Source: Candidatus Jordarchaeum madagascarense (GTDB lineage: Archaea > Asgardarchaeota > Jordiarchaeia > Jordiarchaeales > Jordiarchaeaceae). Taken from it: DNA of 22,916 nucleotides. Positions 14,550 to 22,160 of the stretch are shown piece after piece; the stretch's first letter is position 1, and each line of letters begins with the position of its first letter. Position numbers and translations under genes: made by a program. The notes below the pieces were generated by a model. The model ran no database searches. It was given only the letters and a program-made list of their open reading frames with translations, and was not told where the DNA came from. The stretch covers positions 1 through 22,916 of the forward strand of contig DXJA01000056.1 in NCBI GenBank assembly GCA_019056875.1, given 5' to 3'.

Positions 14550-15908
14550 ATGGCTGAAAATATTTTCCGTGCTTACGATATAAGAGCGGTTTTTAATAAG
14601 GAAATTGATGTGGAGAGCGTGGTTCGAATAGGGCTTGCTTTTGGAACATATCTAGAAGGACAAGGCCTTGTGTACTCGGGAAGAGACATAAGAACAAGCT
14701 CAAAAATAGTGGAAAGTGCTGTTGCTTCTGGAATTTGTTCCACAGGTTGTAACGTTGCTTCGCTCGGTTTACTACCCATCCCTTTGCTAAACTTCTATTG
14801 TTGGAAACATGAACCTAAGGCAGGATTGATGGTCACCGCTTCCCATAATCCGCCAGAATTTACAGGTTTAAGGTTTAGACACAACGATGGTACAGGCTTC
14901 TCTAAAGAGAATGAAAGAGTAAAGAATATTTATTTTGAAGGCGATTTCCTTAAAAATCCTTGGAACAAACTAGGAGAATTTACAAGCATCAACACAGAAG
15001 TCGTTATTTCGGACTACACAAAATATTTGCTAGATAAAATATCCTTAGACAGGGAATTAAGCGTTGTTCTTGACCCCGGAAATGGTACAGCCTCCATAGT
15101 GGCGCCTCAACTCTTCAGAAAAGTTGGCTGTAAGATTTTTACAATAAATTCCCAGATTGATGGGACTTTCCCGGGCAGGGATCCCTATCCCCGTGAAGGG
15201 AACATCGATGATTTACAAAAAATCACTGAGGATAGTGGCGCAGACTTGGGAGTAGCTTACGACGGGGATGCGGATAGGGCGGTTTTTGTAGATAATAAGG
15301 GGAGAATAATAAGACCCGAGGTTGCGGGTGTGCTTTTTGTAAAGGACGCTCTTTCCAAAAAGATGGGGAAAGTTGTAGCTAATGTTTCGAGTTCTCTGAT
15401 TGTACAAGAACAAGTTGAGACCTTGGGAGGAGAAGTAGTTTATGAGAAGGTGGGGGACGTTTTTATGGCAGAAGCAATCAAGGAACATAACGCAGTATTC
15501 GGCATCGAACCCTCGGGACACTTTTATTCAAACTTATTCTATCCCTTTGATGATGGAATTCAATCCAGTCTACTTTTGGCAGAAATCATTTCCAAGCAAA
15601 ACAAAACATTATCAGAACTTGTAGACCAAATTCCACAATACCCGATGATAGAAGAAACCACCAAGTGCTCTGATGAGAAAAAATTCCAAGTCATCGAAAG
15701 AATCAAAGAAAAACTAGAAAATAGGGGATATAAACTCAACTTGATGGATGGAGTGAGAGTAGACCAGCAGGAAGGCTGGGCGTTAGTTAGGCCCTCAAAC
15801 ACTCAACCATTAATCAGGGTTACTGTAGAAGCGAAAACGGAGGCAAAATTAAAAGAACTTAAAGATGAAATGTTTAGACTTCTAAAAGAAGAAATGGAAA
15901 AATGTTAG
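14550..15908 (+). CDS. Phosphohexomutase (phosphomannomutase / phosphoglucosamine mutase family)
   Basis: The 452-residue protein is a full-length alpha-D-phosphohexomutase, which moves phosphate between C1 and C6 of a sugar. All four signature loops are present: the phosphoserine loop TASHNP with Ser98, the Mg-binding loop DGDADR (238-243), the sugar-specificity loop EPSGH (320-324) and the phosphate-binding loop RPSNTQP (414-420). The product feeds sugar nucleotides for glycosylation or the cell surface. EPSGH occurs in both phosphomannomutase/phosphoglucomutase and GlmM branches, so the substrate stays open. ATG 14550 has GAGGG six bases upstream. It stands alone, with no sugar-nucleotide genes beside it. 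Confidence 0.92.
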   Translation: MAENIFRAYDIRAVFNKEIDVESVVRIGLAFGTYLEGQGLVYSGRDIRTSSKIVESAVASGICSTGCNVASLGLLPIPLLNFYCWKHEPKAGLMVTASHNPPEFTGLRFRHNDGTGFSKENERVKNIYFEGDFLKNPWNKLGEFTSINTEVVISDYTKYLLDKISLDRELSVVLDPGNGTASIVAPQLFRKVGCKIFTINSQIDGTFPGRDPYPREGNIDDLQKITEDSGADLGVAYDGDADRAVFVDNKGRIIRPEVAGVLFVKDALSKKMGKVVANVSSSLIVQEQVETLGGEVVYEKVGDVFMAEAIKEHNAVFGIEPSGHFYSNLFYPFDDGIQSSLLLAEIISKQNKTLSELVDQIPQYPMIEETTKCSDEKKFQVIERIKEKLENRGYKLNLMDGVRVDQQEGWALVRPSNTQPLIRVTVEAKTEAKLKELKDEMFRLLKEEMEKC

Positions 15909-15972
15909 AAAAAATGTTCGTATATCAGTATAGGAAGAGTAAAGAAATGAGAAAAGGAAAATGGTGTCAAGT

Positions 15973-16239
15973 TTAAACTATTCCAAGTTTTCTGATTATC
16001 TTTTTTCCCGCCTCGGTTAAAGATATCCAGTTTGTTTCGGTTCGGCTAATTATCCCTTTTTCCACAAGGCTATCGATTGCTTCATCGGGAGTCATTTTGG
16101 CCTTGCCGCTGACCCAGAGTCTGTAAACCTTTCGAAGCCTTCCGCTTATGATTTTCTGGCGCTCACCCATTGAAAACTGAGCTATAAGAGCCAGAGTCTC
16201 TTTTTCCTCTTCACCAAGTTCAACTACTTGATCCGACAT
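15973..16239 (-). CDS. Small winged-helix protein
   Basis: The 88-residue protein has a helical N-terminal part (8-42), then a helix-turn-helix (TPDEAIDSLVEKGIISR, 50-66), a wing (TNWISLTEAG) and a last helix. The pattern fits an archaeal winged-helix regulator or a small DNA/RNA-binding adaptor; no specific family is recognised. ATG 16239 has AAGTGA upstream, and a TATA-like ATAATTATAC at 16260-16269 would give a nearly leaderless transcript. It is divergent from the methyltransferase gene, and the 40-bp palindrome lies between them, so it is a natural candidate to bind that site. That link is inference. Confidence 0.65.
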   Translation of the reverse strand: MSDQVVELGEEEKETLALIAQFSMGERQKIISGRLRKVYRLWVSGKAKMTPDEAIDSLVEKGIISRTETNWISLTEAGKKIIRKLGIV

Positions 16240-16379
16240 AACTTTTCACTTGAACCTCGTATAATTATCCTTCCTAAATTAGAAATAGTTTTCTTAGCCT
16301 AAATCTCTTTCTGATAACCCAACATCAAAACCTCAAAAACCACCAAAAATTGAAAGAAACCTTAGGATAGTTTCCTATT

Positions 16380-16419
16380 ATTTTAAAGCCGTTATATCCG
16401 ATATCTAAGGCTTTAAAAT
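16380..16419. repeat. 40-bp near-perfect palindrome in a divergent intergenic region
   Basis: ATTTTAAAGCC (16380-16390) and GGCTTTAAAAT (16409-16419) are perfect 11-base arms; inside them ATATC-C-GATAT (16394-16404) continues the symmetry with one extra base on the right. Both arms hold a TATA-like TTTTAAAG, facing opposite ways. It lies in the middle of the 315-base gap between the winged-helix gene (16239) and the methyltransferase gene (16555). It could be an operator or a symmetrical promoter; a folded RNA is also possible. The rest of the gap shows no gene. Confidence 0.6.
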
Positions 16420-16520
16420 TCGTTTCCATGTTCCGCATCTCTTCCTCTATTATCCGCTCCACAGAATTATGGCTGAATATCCAATATTAGATTTGATAAT
16501 TATGCGTTTGTCCTAATAAA

Positions 16521-16529
16521 CTTTAAATA
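16521..16529 (+). promoter_or_regulatory. TATA box of the methyltransferase gene; near-leaderless transcript
   Basis: CTTTAAATA after AATAAA is a good BRE/TATA match. Its expected transcription start, about 16551, lies only a few bases before ATG 16555 and after the possible TTG 16537 and ATG 16543 starts, so it helps to decide the gene start. Confidence 0.5.
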
Positions 16530-16554
16530 ATGTTAATTGGGTATGGTCATCCAA

Positions 16555-17562
16555 ATGTCGCCCGAACTCTTTTCAACTGCGCAACAAAAAGCGTTAGATT
16601 TTCCTCGGAATTATTCTAAAGATAATTTAAATGAATTTAGGAAATTAAACCCTGAATTTTTTGAAAGATACATAGGAATAGACAGTTCAGTGAAATTTTT
16701 GGAGTACATGTTGATGCCTTTGAGGCAGAGTATCAGGGTAAATGTTCTAAAAGTAGGTATTAAGGATGTGCTAGAGAATCTTGGTGAGTATTTCGATTTT
16801 GAGCCAGTGCCTTGGTGCCCTGAGGGGTACTATATTTATCCCGGTGGGGCTGGTGGCGAGGTTAATATAAGTAACACCGTTGAGTACCAGCTGGGACTTG
16901 TATTTGTTCAGGAAGCTTCCTCTATGATTCCCCCGGTTGTGCTTGATGTGGAGCCTGGGCATTTTGTGCTTGATATGGCCGCAGCTCCCGGAAGTAAAAC
17001 AACTCATATTGGCATGTATATGAAGAATAGGGGCTGTCTAATTGCGAATGATATTAAGAAAAACAGATTGAATATTCTCATTCTGAACATTCAAAGGTTT
17101 GGGGTTCTAAACGCGTGGGTTACAGGGAAGGATGGAAGGTTTTTTAAAAGGTTCGAGAAAAGGTTTGACCGGGTTCTTCTCGATGCTCCCTGTTCTAATG
17201 TGGGAATGATAAGAAAAAATTTCAAATACTTAAAAAGTTGGAGCAGGAGTAGAGTTGAATCCCTATCACGTCTCCAGAAAGAAATGGTTCTAGCAGGATA
17301 CAAGGCACTAAAACCGGGGGGTATTATGGTTTACTCCACCTGCACTCTGGAGCCAACCGAAAACGAGGAAGTAATTGATTATCTGATATCCGAAACAAAC
17401 GCTAGGGTTGAAGAGATAAACCTACCTTTGAGAAAAAGAAAGACATTCACCAAGTTTGAGGGAAAAAAATTCGATAAACAGGTTAAAAAATGCCTTAGAA
17501 TCCATCCCCAGGACAACGACACAGAAGGCTTTTTCGTAGCTAAAATAGTTAAGGAGGATTAG
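16555..17562 (+). CDS. RNA cytosine-C5 methyltransferase, NOP2/Sun (NSUN) family
   Basis: The 335-residue enzyme transfers methyl from S-adenosylmethionine to C5 of cytosine in tRNA or rRNA. Visible parts: N-terminal domain (1-110) with the RVN motif (61-63); SAM-binding loop AAAPGSKT (142-149); acidic strand end NDIKKNR (165-171); DAPCS with Cys213; and YSTCTLEPTENEE with the second catalytic Cys263. Both cysteines are needed in this family. The start at ATG 16555 fits the TATA box and a GGTCAT four bases upstream; the frame is open to TTG 16537. There is no C-terminal PUA domain; the next gene, two bases away, appears to supply one. Whether the target is tRNA or rRNA is not clear from sequence. 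Confidence 0.9.
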   Translation: MSPELFSTAQQKALDFPRNYSKDNLNEFRKLNPEFFERYIGIDSSVKFLEYMLMPLRQSIRVNVLKVGIKDVLENLGEYFDFEPVPWCPEGYYIYPGGAGGEVNISNTVEYQLGLVFVQEASSMIPPVVLDVEPGHFVLDMAAAPGSKTTHIGMYMKNRGCLIANDIKKNRLNILILNIQRFGVLNAWVTGKDGRFFKRFEKRFDRVLLDAPCSNVGMIRKNFKYLKSWSRSRVESLSRLQKEMVLAGYKALKPGGIMVYSTCTLEPTENEEVIDYLISETNARVEEINLPLRKRKTFTKFEGKKFDKQVKKCLRIHPQDNDTEGFFVAKIVKED

Positions 17563-17564
17563 AA

Positions 17565-17990
17565 TTGCCTAAAACGGACATCACCCAAAAAGTGTCCAAA
17601 AATATAGAAGAACGGTTCGGAGCTAAAATTGATTTTAAAATTAAAGAAATGGGCAAAAGAAAAGTCTACGCGTATAAAGAGTGCACAGAATTAGAAAATC
17701 AACCTATGGATATCACCCACTACGGGGTTTACTTTGGTAGGTTTGAAAAGGATGGACTAAGATTATCAATCGAAGGCACCCAGTTGATAGGTAAAAAAGC
17801 AAAAAGCAACATTGTAGAAATCGATCATAATAATACAATTAAATGGATGAAAGGAGAAAACATCAAATTCGAATCAGAAGCCCATGGTTATGTGATTTTA
17901 AAATGGAAAAACTACTTTCTTGGATGCGGCAAGCTAAAGGAGGGAACGATCATAAATTTTGTTCCCAAAGACAGAAGAATCACAACCTAA
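17565..17990 (+). CDS. Probable PUA-like RNA-binding partner of the m5C methyltransferase
   Basis: The 141-residue protein has an alpha/beta start (1-35), followed by a beta-rich part with HYGVYFGRFEKDGLRLSIEG (52-71), then QLIGKKAKSNIVEID, and closes with GYVILKWKNYFLGCGKLKEG (108-127). This resembles the C-terminal PUA-type domain of RsmF-like methyltransferases and stand-alone COG3270-like proteins; the last block reads like a PUA-domain end. It probably binds RNA and helps place the neighbouring methyltransferase. The TTG start at 17565-17567 has a strong GGAGGAT that overlaps the end of the methyltransferase gene, with two bases between stop and start, so the two are translationally coupled. 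Confidence 0.7.
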   Translation: MPKTDITQKVSKNIEERFGAKIDFKIKEMGKRKVYAYKECTELENQPMDITHYGVYFGRFEKDGLRLSIEGTQLIGKKAKSNIVEIDHNNTIKWMKGENIKFESEAHGYVILKWKNYFLGCGKLKEGTIINFVPKDRRITT

Positions 17991-18043
17991 AAATTCACTT
18001 CACAAGAAACCTGTGAAAAGATTCCTAAACAGGTACAGAGTAT

Positions 18044-18616
18044 TTATTCACCCTTATTTTTAAGTAAATCCAGAAACTGCTTCAATATCATGGCTGTTGC
18101 GCCCCATATGACACGCCCATTATAATTGTAGAAATAGACTGTAACCTCCTGACCAAAGTATTCGTGTAACTCCTCATGAAAATTTCTCTCATCAAGTAAA
18201 GCGGATAAGGGAACTTCGATTACTTCCTCAAGCTCAAACTTATTGATTTCATAGGGACCACTTGGCGGATGCTTCATAAAACCCACAAAAGGAGTAACAA
18301 TATACCTACTTGTAAACGTAGCAATATCGTCAAGTTTTCCCAAAACCTCAATGTTCTCCTTCTTCACCCCTATTTCCTCAAAAGTTTCCCGAAACGCGGT
18401 ATTCAACAAAGTCCCATCTCCCTCATCAAACGCCCCACCCGGAAAAGATATTTGACCCTTATGATGTTGCACGTTTTCGGTCCTCTTAGTAAAAAGAACA
18501 TAATACTCTCCATCTCTCTCAAAAAGAAGAAGAAAAACCGCAGCGTGACCAAAATTCGGATCTGACAACTCTAGCCTTCGAAGATTAGAGAGCAACTCCT
18601 TAATACCTGATTTCAC
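18044..18616 (-). CDS. Nudix hydrolase, CoA pyrophosphatase-like
   Basis: The 190-residue protein has a Nudix box with Gly61, Asp67 (in place of the first Glu), Arg76-Glu77 and Glu80-Glu81, then Gly83. Just before it LFTKRTENVQHHKGQISFPG follows the CoA-binding signature of the NudL/NUDT7 group (LLTxR...HxGxVxFPGG), in which Asp for Glu is also normal. Such enzymes split coenzyme A to 4'-phosphopantetheine and 3',5'-ADP. I chose GTG 18614-18616, nine bases after AGGAGG; the frame is open to GTG 18652, but that codon lies before the ribosome site and near a TATA-like AAATAAAAA (about 18665-18673). It is convergent with the PUA-like gene; a short inverted repeat ACCTGT/ACAGGT (18009-18034) lies between them. 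Confidence 0.85.
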   Translation of the reverse strand: MKSGIKELLSNLRRLELSDPNFGHAAVFLLLFERDGEYYVLFTKRTENVQHHKGQISFPGGAFDEGDGTLLNTAFRETFEEIGVKKENIEVLGKLDDIATFTSRYIVTPFVGFMKHPPSGPYEINKFELEEVIEVPLSALLDERNFHEELHEYFGQEVTVYFYNYNGRVIWGATAMILKQFLDLLKNKGE

Positions 18617-18938
18617 TGAAAATAGCCTCCTTTTTCTGGAAATTACACACACATGGGAAACTTTTTATTTCTATTCTAAATTAGTAGTACTTTTTATTGA
18701 AGAGAGGGATAAAATTACAAATTATTGCGGTTTTTTAAACATTTCTTTTTGTATCATTTTCAAATTAGCTACATAAAAAATTAATCAAACACATGAAATT
18801 AAGACCAACCAAAAGTAATGGAAAATTTCGCTTTATTCTTGGAGTCTTTTCAGAAAGGAGAGAAAACGGTGCCACTAAATCGTTTATTTTTCATTCCTTT
18901 AAAAAAATGTAGAATGTTAATTAAAAAAAGGAAATAAG
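18617..18938. other. Intergenic region without a supported gene
   Basis: About 320 AT-rich bases between two minus-strand genes. It holds the probable promoter of the Nudix gene (about 18665-18680). Two tiny plus-strand frames exist (18793-18912, 39 codons, no ribosome site; GTG 18869-18937, 22 codons, with GGAGAG six bases upstream); neither is convincing. An A7 run at 18901-18907 (T7 on the minus strand) could end a minus-strand transcript, but it lies before the next gene. Confidence 0.4.
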
Positions 18939-19301
18939 TTACCAGCTTGATACGTCAACTCTCCATTCGTCATTGTCTTGTTCGTCTTTGACAAGAGTGA
19001 TCGGTACTTGTCCTGAACCGCTTGGTTTCCCGTCCTTGTCTAACCGGTGAAAGAAGAACTTTACGCGCTTATCTGTTCGGAATCGGGTGTCTTCATTCTT
19101 AAACTTGTAAGACATTTTTTGTTTATCGACTCTCTTTCGACCGGTGTCCCACCAGAAGTAGGGACTGGAGCCATATTTATCCTCTTGGTCGCGAAGATTT
19201 TTTCTTATGGTTTTTAACCATTGTTCATATTTGTTTTCCATCATTAGTTTGTAGTGTAGAGTGGCAACCTCTTTTGCGCTCATGCCTGGTTTAACCGACA
19301 T
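18939..19301 (-). CDS. Conserved-looking hypothetical protein, 120 residues
   Basis: I do not recognise this protein. It starts with a helical part (7-41, MSAKEVATLHYKLMMENKYE) and goes on to a Trp/Tyr-rich beta part (FWWDTGRKR at 49-57, VKFFFHRLDKDG at 80-91, ITLVKDEQDNDEWRVDVSSW at 101-120). The helix-then-sheet order and the tryptophan-ended last strand recall NTF2-like or lumazine-binding-like folds, but no catalytic pattern stands out. No signal peptide is present. ATG 19301 has GGAG 11 bases upstream and a well-placed TATA box, so the gene is probably real and transcribed alone. Confidence 0.65.
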   Translation of the reverse strand: MSVKPGMSAKEVATLHYKLMMENKYEQWLKTIRKNLRDQEDKYGSSPYFWWDTGRKRVDKQKMSYKFKNEDTRFRTDKRVKFFFHRLDKDGKPSGSGQVPITLVKDEQDNDEWRVDVSSW

Positions 19302-19347
19302 TTAGTTTCATTCTCCTATATTATTAATAAAAAAGATTAATTGGGAA

Positions 19348-19355
19348 AATATAAA
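19348..19355 (-). promoter_or_regulatory. Probable promoter of the 120-residue protein gene
   Basis: TTTATATT on the minus strand; transcription would begin near 19326, leaving about 25 bases that contain the GGAG ribosome site. Confidence 0.45.
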
Positions 19356-19555
19356 TTCTTATTATCTGCATTATAACAATCATTAAACAAGATTATTTTA
19401 AGAACCGGTTTTACTCTTTTTTCCAGCCCATTCTTAGAAATCAAGTGTATTCGGTAATAGAGGTACGAGCAAAGGAATGGTGCAAACAAATCTGTTTAAG
19501 CCTTCACAATGCTTATGCGGGGTCGCAAATTCTCGAAAAGTCGAATTTTTAAAGG

Positions 19556-20014
19556 TTATTTTTCTTTTTTTACTTCCACTTCGAAGGTTATAAAAACTGG
19601 ATCAAACCCCATTGGGCAAACCAGTCTTGCTATGCGGTCTTTATCCCTCATGCCGACGTTTATTCTGATTTTGTCCACGCCTATTTTTCGTAAAATTTCA
19701 AGCGCTTTTTCTGCAAGTATTCTTCCCACTCCCTTTCCCTGAGACTCGGGGTCTACTATCCAATTGTTTAGATAACCGACCATTTCTCCTGAGGGTTCTA
19801 ATCTTGCCTCAATCATTCCCATGCCTATTATGTTATCCTCTTCTTCGGCGACAAGCGTTTGTCTTCGGAGTCCCGGGCTGAATAATCGTAATTTATCAGA
19901 ATCTTTCCATTTTTTAGGATCGAAGCCCACGCCGATGTATTTACTCAACTTTTCCATAAGTTTCATCGTTTGTTCATTGTCCTTGCTTATATAATTTCGA
20001 ACGATCACGGTCAA
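19556..20014 (-). CDS. GNAT-family N-acetyltransferase
   Basis: The 152-residue protein is a single GNAT domain, which moves an acetyl group from acetyl-CoA to an amine. Motif A is clear: strand YLNNWIVDPE (81-90) and the CoA pyrophosphate loop QGKGVG (92-97), followed by the AEKALEILRKIGVDKIRINV helix-strand pair (101-120) and the motif B region MGFDPVFITFEV. The target cannot be told. The TTG start at 20012-20014 has GGTGAT five bases upstream; GTG 20008 is too far from that site. A six-base inverted repeat AAATTC/GAATTT (19527-19548) just past the stop may mark the transcript end. Confidence 0.85.
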   Translation of the reverse strand: MTVIVRNYISKDNEQTMKLMEKLSKYIGVGFDPKKWKDSDKLRLFSPGLRRQTLVAEEEDNIIGMGMIEARLEPSGEMVGYLNNWIVDPESQGKGVGRILAEKALEILRKIGVDKIRINVGMRDKDRIARLVCPMGFDPVFITFEVEVKKEK

Positions 20015-20065
20015 AGGGCATCACCCATATTTACTCTTTTATTCTAGAGAATTGAGATTTAAAAG

Positions 20066-20080
20066 AATTATAAAGTTTTT
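20066..20080 (-). promoter_or_regulatory. Probable promoter of the GNAT gene
   Basis: AAAAA followed by CTTTATAATT on the minus strand is a good BRE/TATA pair; a start near 20045 gives a leader of about 30 bases. Confidence 0.5.
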
Positions 20081-20140
20081 GAGAATAAGTATCCCAGTAA
20101 ACGAGAAGTTGGACGAGTTTCCCAGAATTTGTTTGTAAAA

Positions 20141-21319
20141 CTAGGTCCACCATTGTTCGGGATCTCCATCTTCGGTAGCTAAACTTTTGTATCCGTTAAT
20201 CTTATTGAAGGGACAGACTGCGATGCAGTTGGAACATGAGAAGCCGTTTTTTCTCCAAGATGCGAGACATTTTTCAGGATTAATAGGCCATTTTAGTACT
20301 CCTGCATTATTAGATATAGTGGTTGCTTCTTTAGTTCTTTCTCCGAAAGATATGGCTTCGGTTGGACAACTCTCCGCGCATCTTCTGCAGTTTTGGCAAA
20401 ACTGGGTTACCCCGAATTCTACAGGCTTGTCTTTTTGTAGTGGCATGTTGGTGAGTACTTTGCATATTCTCACCGCTGGGCCGAATTCGGGAGTTATGAG
20501 TAGGCCACTTCTTCCCAGTTGCCCTAAGCCTGATGATACGGCTAAAGGGATACTCAAAGCAGTGTCATTAGCGCAGGGTATTGCGGTATAACCTAAACCT
20601 CGAATGAATTCTGCAAGACTGGCCGATAAAAACACCATTTTAGAATATCCTAAACCGGTAGTAGCCTCACACAGCGGCGTGGGAGAATTATGTAACAATT
20701 CTATGTCCATTTCTATTGCCATAACAACCGCGTGTTTAACATCTGAGGGGATAATAAACTCCTCATCTGTTTCATCTGGTTCGGCCACATTCCTAAACAC
20801 AATTTTTTTATGGACATTATCTGGCCTCACCCAATGATGAGAATAAACCCATTTATGGTCGAGTTCACATATACCAACCAAGTTCGCACCGTAGGTTTTT
20901 GCGGCCCTCTTTAGAATAAATGACATTTCATCGGGTGTTCCATGCAGTTTCTGAAGATTTGAATCATTATTTTTGGATTTCCACATTTGGAAGAGTTGAA
21001 CACTGGAAGGGTTCCTCTTAAAGCTTAAAGGTTTCCAAGAGAGAAGCCCCATATTGCCCGTTTCAAACTCTGACGCTGTAGTAATGGCCCACGCACCCTG
21101 CATAAGAGCGTAATCCTTTATGGTGAATCCAGAAGCACCTTCCCTAATCTTATTGTCTATTGTTTCCAGAATATTATCTACCGATTTATTAAGGGGAAGG
21201 CTTTGATCCCAAGAGGATCTTGCAAACATTTCATATTTCTGATCGAACCGAGTGTAAGATGAATCAATTTCATAAAGATCAAGAAGGGAAGAGACGGCTC
21301 TGACCACTCTTCTAGCCAT
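20141..21319 (-). CDS. Soluble reductive-dehalogenase/QueG-like Fe-S protein
   Basis: The 392-residue protein resembles reductive dehalogenases (RdhA) and epoxyqueuosine reductase, which hold a corrinoid and two [4Fe-4S] clusters. The block LAVSSGLGQLGRSGLLITPE is typical of the RdhA cobalamin-binding region. Cluster one is Cys308, 311, 314, 318 and cluster two Cys351, 362, 365, 369. There is no Tat signal and no RdhB anchor gene, so it is cytoplasmic; respiration of organohalides is not implied. I chose ATG 21317-21319: it has GTGGT four bases upstream and a TATA box at 21351-21360. The frame is open to ATG 21403, but that lies upstream of the promoter and lacks a ribosome site. The true substrate is unknown. 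Confidence 0.82.
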   Translation of the reverse strand: MARRVVRAVSSLLDLYEIDSSYTRFDQKYEMFARSSWDQSLPLNKSVDNILETIDNKIREGASGFTIKDYALMQGAWAITTASEFETGNMGLLSWKPLSFKRNPSSVQLFQMWKSKNNDSNLQKLHGTPDEMSFILKRAAKTYGANLVGICELDHKWVYSHHWVRPDNVHKKIVFRNVAEPDETDEEFIIPSDVKHAVVMAIEMDIELLHNSPTPLCEATTGLGYSKMVFLSASLAEFIRGLGYTAIPCANDTALSIPLAVSSGLGQLGRSGLLITPEFGPAVRICKVLTNMPLQKDKPVEFGVTQFCQNCRRCAESCPTEAISFGERTKEATTISNNAGVLKWPINPEKCLASWRKNGFSCSNCIAVCPFNKINGYKSLATEDGDPEQWWT

Positions 21320-21350
21320 GTTAACCACGTGAAAAACGTTATAGAAACTA

Positions 21351-21360
21351 TTTTTAAAGT
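21351..21360 (-). promoter_or_regulatory. Probable promoter of the Fe-S protein gene
   Basis: ACTTTAAAAA on the minus strand; the expected transcription start, about 21329, leaves a leader of about ten bases and decides for the shorter start at 21319. Confidence 0.45.
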
Positions 21361-21505
21361 TGTTTGAGGAGATTGAAAACACGGAAATCCAACTTATTCT
21401 CATTAAAAGGGCAGATTTCAGTGACTAGAACCTAACGTTGTCTAAGAATTATGGAAAATAAAAAATAGAAAAAATAGAAGAGTCTTAATAAGACTTGTAT
21501 TTTAC

Positions 21506-21841
21506 TTAACTTTTCAGTAACAAGGCGATAGCTGCACCAATTATTTCAAGGATACCTGCAATTACTCCCCACCAGCCTCCAAAGACTCCGAGGAGTGAAA
21601 TTATACCAGCGATTATAAGTAGAATTGCGCTCATTTGAATCCATTTTCCGACAATCAACATGATTGCAAAGATCAAAGCGATAAGGGAACCGATGAAGAC
21701 TAAGATTGCCCAGACCATTGGAGGATTAAAAATTGTTGACCAGTTGAATGCTAGCATGCCAAGTCCTGCCCAAAAGCCCATGAATGAGCCTAGTAGTGCA
21801 ATTACACCGCCTATTATGGTGCCAGTTGTTCTTTCAGACAT
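21506..21841 (-). CDS. Small four-helix membrane protein
   Basis: The 111-residue protein is nearly all hydrophobic, with four likely membrane helices (about 6-31, 42-64, 68-86, 88-109) rich in Gly, Ile and Leu. It resembles the small DUF4064-type membrane proteins found in archaea and Gram-positive bacteria, for which no function is known. There is no signal peptide, charged pore residue or catalytic motif. ATG 21841 has GGAG six bases upstream and a good TATA box. It lies alone on the minus strand. Confidence 0.72.
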   Translation of the reverse strand: MSERTTGTIIGGVIALLGSFMGFWAGLGMLAFNWSTIFNPPMVWAILVFIGSLIALIFAIMLIVGKWIQMSAILLIIAGIISLLGVFGGWWGVIAGILEIIGAAIALLLKS

Positions 21842-22160
21842 TTATATCTCCTTCTTTGATTTTGTTAAGCGAAGGGGATGAGGAATTGAATTTAAATGTT
21901 TTCAACCCTATTCTATGGGTTCACGGTGAATGTCGAAGTTGATAATTTTAACCGTGTAGAGAGTATTCACAATCATATATACAAGTGGTATGCCATTATG
22001 AATGTTAGAAATATTAACTAGTTCATGTAAAAATAAAGTATAACGTTATTATATTCTAAAAAAAATAGAAATAAATTCTTATAAAATATTCGTATCCGGG
22101 TCCTTCGACATATTATTTTTTGGTAATATGACTGATTCTGGTATTAGTTTTTTCCTTTTG
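21842..22160. other. Intergenic region between two minus-strand genes
   Basis: About 320 AT-rich bases without a supported gene. It holds the promoter of the small membrane protein gene and an A8 run (T8 on the minus strand) near 22058-22066 that may terminate the zinc-finger gene transcript. No RNA gene was seen. Confidence 0.4.
21889..21897 (-). promoter_or_regulatory. Probable promoter of the small membrane protein gene
   Basis: TTGAAAAC then ATTTAAATT on the minus strand is a good BRE/TATA pair; a start near 21867 gives a leader of about 25 bases. Confidence 0.5.

Noticed and set aside
18793..18937. Two tiny plus-strand genes (39 and 22 codons)
   Set aside because: The first has no ribosome site; the second has GGAGAG six bases before a GTG, but its product is very short and basic with no recognisable pattern.
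20141..21319. Organohalide respiration
   Set aside because: No Tat signal, no membrane anchor gene and no transcription factor of the rdh type; the Fe-S protein alone does not support it.
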